Assembly (NCBI GenBank): GCA_036785705.1
Contig: JAWUZG010001071.1
Location: 62,001 to 126,000, forward strand
Direction of reading: 5' to 3'
Source: Acanthornis magna
Taxonomy: Eukaryota > Chordata > Aves > Passeriformes > Acanthizidae
DNA length: 64,000 bases
Positions 59,268 through 64,000 of this stretch are shown here, in pieces. Both the position numbers and the translations under genes were made by a program. The notes beneath the pieces were generated by a model, which had not been told where the DNA came from, searched no databases, and worked only from the letters and a program-made list of their open reading frames with translations. The first letter of the stretch is position 1. Each line of letters opens with the position of its first letter.

Positions 59268-62200
59268 GAGTATCTAATCATCAAGAATATCAAGGGTGAA
59301 TATCATTTTAATTTTCAAACAAGGATTTGGAAAAAACCCAGCCAATGCCCAGCTTGCAGAGTTCAGGCTTCACAGGAGGGGTCCCTGTGTGGCTCATTGC
59401 AAACACAACTATACCTAGAAGTGACCTGAAGCTGGTTAAGGGTCCTGTCTGGCCAAGGAAACCCAGTGAAAGAAATGGAGATAAAAATGGAAGGTTTGTG
59501 TGATGCTATTAATTTTTGGTCTAGGTGGAGCTTCTGTTAAATTGACTGTGACTGTGAAGATTCCTTATAAATTATGTTCTTTAGACTTGCTAAAAACCTT
59601 CCAAAGAATAGATTTTCATGATTTTTTTAAAATTTGAAAGTTGTTGTTCCATTGGATTTATAACAGACATGCTTTCCTCTTTTTTATTACACTTCTCATG
59701 ATTTCTTTTACAGAAATGTCTTTAAAATAATGTCTGAGATGTGCACGTTGGCCAAAATTGTATTTCTTAGTAAGAAATCAATGAGAATTTGTAATAAAAC
59801 ATTAAGAAAAAATATAAAACTTTTGAGAAAATGAGAAGGTATGGTTGTAGCAATTCTGCTTTGGGAAATGGAAAGGCTTCTTTAACTAATTTTTTTCTAG
59901 CCCTACTGAAGCTGCTATTTTGGCCTGTGGAAAATGACATTGACTGGTCTTGACATGATGGAGATATTCTTTATGACTCTAAACCAAGAAGAAGCTGGAG
60001 CTTCCCAATTATTTCTATCAACTTTTAGATTCTTAATTTTATTTCCTATTTTATTTCCTTATTTATTTCTTAATATTATTTCCAGCAGTTCTATTTGATG
60101 GTGCATTTGTGGGATCAGTGTCTGCAAATCTCATCTACTATTTTCCCTGAATTATTTTATTTATAATTGTTACTTTTTAATTCTGAAACATTACCAACAT
60201 CTGCCAGCAGACTCTGCAAAGCAATTGAATTCAGTAATTAATTTCAAGGGAATGCTGAGCTATTCCTGGCCCAAACTCATTCTGTGGTTCTGGGTTTCCA
60301 GAGACATGGATTCAACATACCTGAGCAGTAAATTTGCCTTAATTTCCAGATATGCATAAACGTGCATAACTCAGCTTGGGAACCCAGCTCTGACTTGGAA
60401 CTTGGGAGATGCTATTTCTGGACTCTGTCCTGACAGCTGATCCTGATTTGTTCATCTGATCTCTTTGACACACCTTGGGATGCCTGGAAAATATGAGTAT
60501 ATTGTTATTCCCATGTAAAATTATCGCCTCAAGATGCTGTAGTTTGACATAGTGCATTAGATTTTAACATTTGAGATACATTCTCCACTTTAACTTACTC
60601 CATTGCTCATGTTTCTTTTGGAAAAGGAAAGATTTGATTTCTGAAGGCAATCAATTTTAAAACTTCTTTTTGAAAGGCTATTTTCTCTTTTTTTAAATTA
60701 TTTTTTCTTAAAGGTCATTTTTCTAAGGACTAGCTTAGAGGTGCTAAGACATTTCCTCATTCTTTCAAAAGTATAGGATCTGTATGAAATGAACTCCATG
60801 ATTAGCCAGAGCATTACTTCGCATAAAGTATACAGGATACGTATGATGGAGAAAAGTAACGGAAAGACTTGTGGTATATACTGTGTCAGGTATTTTTCTG
60901 TACTTAGTAATCTATGGTCCTTTCTCAAAGATGACTATTAAAGTCTGCTTTATATGGGTGAGCTAGTTCTACATTCTAAATTTAATCTACTTCTAATTCT
61001 AAAATTCATTCTAAAGATGAGCTACCATTACATTAAATATTGTGGTTTCCATTTCAGTAGCAAATATTTTTCTAATTTTAATTAATTAATCAGCCTTAGA
61101 ATTGGAGGAGTTGTTTTTTCTTTTTTTTTTTGTGAACTAATTAGATGTAATCTCACTTTCTTGATCTCCATTGCCTTTAATCAGCTTTCTCTGGCCAGAT
61201 AGCACTCTTAATTCAGTTCTTTAACTTCCAAACTGTAATTGTGTTTATGTATTGTAGGCATTTATAGTAATGCTTGCTCTTCCTTGTTTGCACGAGCCTC
61301 AGCATTTCCCCATAACCCCTCAAATGGATTTTGATTCCCACGGCAATCATAAGCTAATGGGGGAAACCACTGCAGTAATGTGAACAGCAGTTTTATGGTA
61401 CTGTACATGAGAACAAAATGTATCGTGGAATAGGCTGCTGCTGTTGGGGACTTGATCTGTTGATCTGTTGGAAAGACTTGTTTCATGCATGTGTTTTTAT
61501 TCTCTATTTCTGAGCTGACAATTTGGGGTGACGTTTATGGGATTTCTGTCTCACTTCTCTACCTGTTTGATAGAAGGAACTCCATACCTGCAGGATGAGT
61601 TATACCTGCATCAGCTAGGAAATTATTCAAGCCTTGGTCTAACCTGCTCCCGCTGTACTCCTAACAAATTTTCCATATCAGCTTTAATGAACAAAAAAAA
61701 GTATGTTTTGGGAAACTAATGCCTGAATGTGTTTCTGTCCCCTGCCCAAGCCACAGGGACTCTCTGGGGTGCTGTGGAGATAAACTTCTCCGTTTTCCTC
61801 TGTTCTGCACTGACGACGTTTTGCCCCAGAATATTTAAGTTTCTCTTCCTCAAGGGTCTCCATTGGCACAAGCACTGAGGAGCCAGCACTTGCATCTGAA
61901 CACAAGTGTTGGGGGCCTAGAAAGTAGTGAGTGCTGTTCCGGGTATTTAAAGTGGTGTCAATCATGCTAACCCTCAGTAATATTTCAAGTATTTAGATAG
62001 ACAAATGTTAAACAATTTTTGAATATTTTCCATTAATAATTTTAGATAGGCACTAGCAGTTTATTTTAAATTAACCTTTATGCTTATAGTTTATAAAAAT
62101 AATTATAGTATGTGTTGCATGTGAAATCAGATGGTTATTCTGATCTCAATTTATTTGGATTACATTGTGCTAGAAGTTCAAATTGGCAAAGAAGTATTGA

Positions 62201-63834
62201 AAGTGGTTAAAAGGCGTGTATTTGTATATGATGTACTTGTGATCTGCTGCAGAGAGATTCTCTTTGCTGCTGTAAGACACTTTTTCCTTTCACTAACTAA
62301 AGATCAGAGCAAACTATTTGCATCAAAGCTTCTTATTTAAAACAGTTTATTGATGGCAACACACTTGCTGAATTCACAAGCAAGCACCTTTATGTAGCTG
62401 CAGCAGCATGAAGTGTGCCTGCCTGTTATTGGAAAGCATCCAAGGACATCCTCAGCCTTCCAGCTTTCCTCTGTGTGGGGGGAGGGTTGCTGCTGTTGCT
62501 GCTTTTCTTCATTTTCCGTACTGCAGCGATTTCTAAATAAGTGCTGGTTGATTTCTCCATTTGTTATTTTTCATTTTGAAGTTAGGATGCTTAGTGACCC
62601 ACTGAAGAGATACAGACTTTCTTTCCGGGACAACTTAACATAGGATCTCTTCCCTTTCCCTGGTGGTACTGGGCTTGGGTGGCTCTCTGGAAGAACCCTG
62701 ATAGCCCACGGGGTATGTGATGGCCAAGGCAGCAAAAGGTAGCAAAGGCTGCATCTTCAAACAATACCTTGCACTTATTTGCAAACAAAACCAGGTTGTT
62801 AATGAGAAACAGGCTGCCAAGGCAGCAGTGATTCCTGCCTCCAGAGAAGTGTATGAGGAGGATGCAGCCCCCCAAATGTGTGGGGAGGAAAGGGCAAGGC
62901 TGGGCCCCACTGGGGCTGGGGAGTGGCACCCTTGGGGCAGAGCTAGTGGCCAGCGGCTCAGCAGTGCGGGGTGAGCGCCCATTCCCCAGCCTCCTCCCAG
63001 CTCCGAGTCCTTGAGGATCTCAGAGAGTCATTATGCCTTGAGGTTACTGTGATGGGCTTTCTGCTGCTTTTCCCCAAGCATCTGCCTTTCATCTTTACAA
63101 AGCCATACAAAAATTGCCTGTAACTGGCACATATGCTCTCTTTTGGAGATGAAGGCTGCCATTTGTGTCTAGTTTGAATACTGACACATCATTACCTGGT
63201 TAGAGTTTTAAGGAACTACCTTTTAAGAAAGAAACTTTGTCACTGATTGAAACTTTTGAATTTCATTGAACAAAGTGGTTTTTAGTGACCTCTATTTCCT
63301 GAATGTTATGCCCCCTTTTTGTATGCAGCACTTTGGTGCAAATTCATCAGTTCATTCTAAGCAAGTACAGAGGTTATAATGAGAATGATGACATTATTTT
63401 TGGAGGTGATGCTGCCTGGCTGATGCATTTTCAGCACTCTTTTCAATCTCCCTCAGCTGTACTTAATGTCCAGTTTGTGATGCCAGTGAACGTATAACAA
63501 TGTAGCTCTCTTATAAAATCCAAATATTGTACAGGGATAGAAACAGTACTTAATTAAGCAAGAAATAAAAGAATTAACATTGTGATATAGGTCTTGTAAA
63601 TGATCTTCAGATTAGGCAGATGCACATGTGGTCATGTTTAAGAACAGCTTTTTGTAATAGTGTAAAGAAGCCCTGAGATATTGGGTTCTGTGAATACATG
63701 TATTGCATGGAAAAAATCTAGTAGAAATAAAGGAAAAAAAATCAACATTTACAGTACCTGATCAGTAAAATAGTAGATTGTGAATGGAAGGATAGTTTGT
63801 AACTTTACTATTTTTGGGGAATGATAAAAATGCC

Positions 63835-64000
63835 ATCTTGAAGGCCCTTCAAGGGCTAATTGGTTCTAGTCCTCCAATACTCCAAGGTTCTACCACTTGG
63901 AAGAGGGCTATTGAAACCAAGGACTGGATCAGCCATTGCTTTGTCTGGATGAACCTTCTAAGGACAGAATCTCTCGGCCTGTTTGATGACCTATTCCAGT
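63835..64000 (-). mobile_element. Probable old CR1 LINE fragment, minus strand, cut by window edge
   Basis: GAAGGCCCTTCAAGGGCTAA, TTCTAGTCCTCCAAT and, further on, CCTTCTAAGGACAGAATCTC followed by GGCCTGTTTGATGACCTATTCCAGT in pieces resemble the reverse complement of the CR1 3' UTR (the 'acctctagaggtcatctagtcc' and 'cctccaaggatggag...ctctctgggcaacctattccagt' blocks). Divergence is high, and the element would continue beyond the right end. Confidence 0.5.

Larger units (their letters stand above)
54336..63834. other. Unique non-coding sequence, no gene seen
   Basis: More than 9 kb without a recognised gene. It holds an A/T trinucleotide-rich tract (54943-55003), a 13-bp near-duplicate TCATGGTGTTTT(G/T) at 55640-55665, a 9-bp hairpin at 57230-57258, a perfect palindrome GTAATTAATTAC at 57398-57409, T15 at 57855-57869, a TA-rich repeat at 59237-59267 and T11 at 61121-61131. 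The segment 60031-60085 is a loose TATTTATTTCC-like repeat. GC-rich sequence near 62820-63000 has open frames on both strands with no family resemblance. Confidence 0.6.

Noticed and set aside
1..64000. CRISPR arrays, operons, insertion sequences, phage or plasmid features
   Set aside because: None seen. Composition, CR1 repeats and lack of packed genes all indicate vertebrate nuclear DNA.

Overview
This looks like a piece of a sauropsid nuclear genome, most probably a bird. The sequence is AT-rich and largely CpG-poor. It carries several degraded CR1 LINE fragments with the typical CR1 3' end (ACCTC..TTCCAACC..ATTCTRTGATT). CR1 is the dominant avian interspersed repeat, though crocodilians and turtles also carry it, so the assignment to birds is an inference. 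I find no bacterial, viral, organellar or plasmid features. No open reading frame looks like a conserved protein: the longest are about 150-160 codons, lie in AT-rich sequence, overlap other frames and show no recognisable domains. The window is best read as intronic or intergenic DNA.

Layout: 1-2.3 kb is unique sequence. At 2.3-3.35 kb there are two sense-strand CR1 copies, the second with the RT C-terminus and a complete 3' tail. At 3.7-4.3 kb there is AT-rich sequence with unusually many retained CpGs and clustered transcription-factor-like motifs, a candidate conserved regulatory element. A GGAA microsatellite lies at 5.34 kb. From 5.4 to 18.4 kb the sequence is mostly unique. At 18.38-18.93 kb a composite CR1 has a minus-strand tail abutting a plus-strand ORF2 fragment with an internal deletion. 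From 19 to 39.5 kb the sequence is mostly unique, with a perfect 13-bp hairpin at 29.55 kb and two more candidate conserved elements (31.4 and 33.5 kb). Oppositely oriented CR1 remnants lie at 39.5-40.2 kb. CR1 tails at 46.02 and 47.33 kb are inverted relative to each other. A CpG-island-like segment at 53.88-54.24 kb is followed by a polypyrimidine/C14 tract. Simple repeats lie at 54.9 and 59.2 kb, and a probable CR1 runs off the right edge.

The most interesting signal is at 46,721-46,791 on the plus strand. A T-rich tract ends in ACAG directly joined to GTAAGTA, and 38 nt later there is a second strong donor, GTAAGTAT. This is the architecture described for vertebrate recursive splice sites with their RS-exons in very long introns. 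The 38-nt exon has stop codons in all three frames. If real, the window lies inside a long intron of a plus-strand gene, which also fits the excess of long T-runs over A-runs on the plus strand. The host gene cannot be named from the sequence here.
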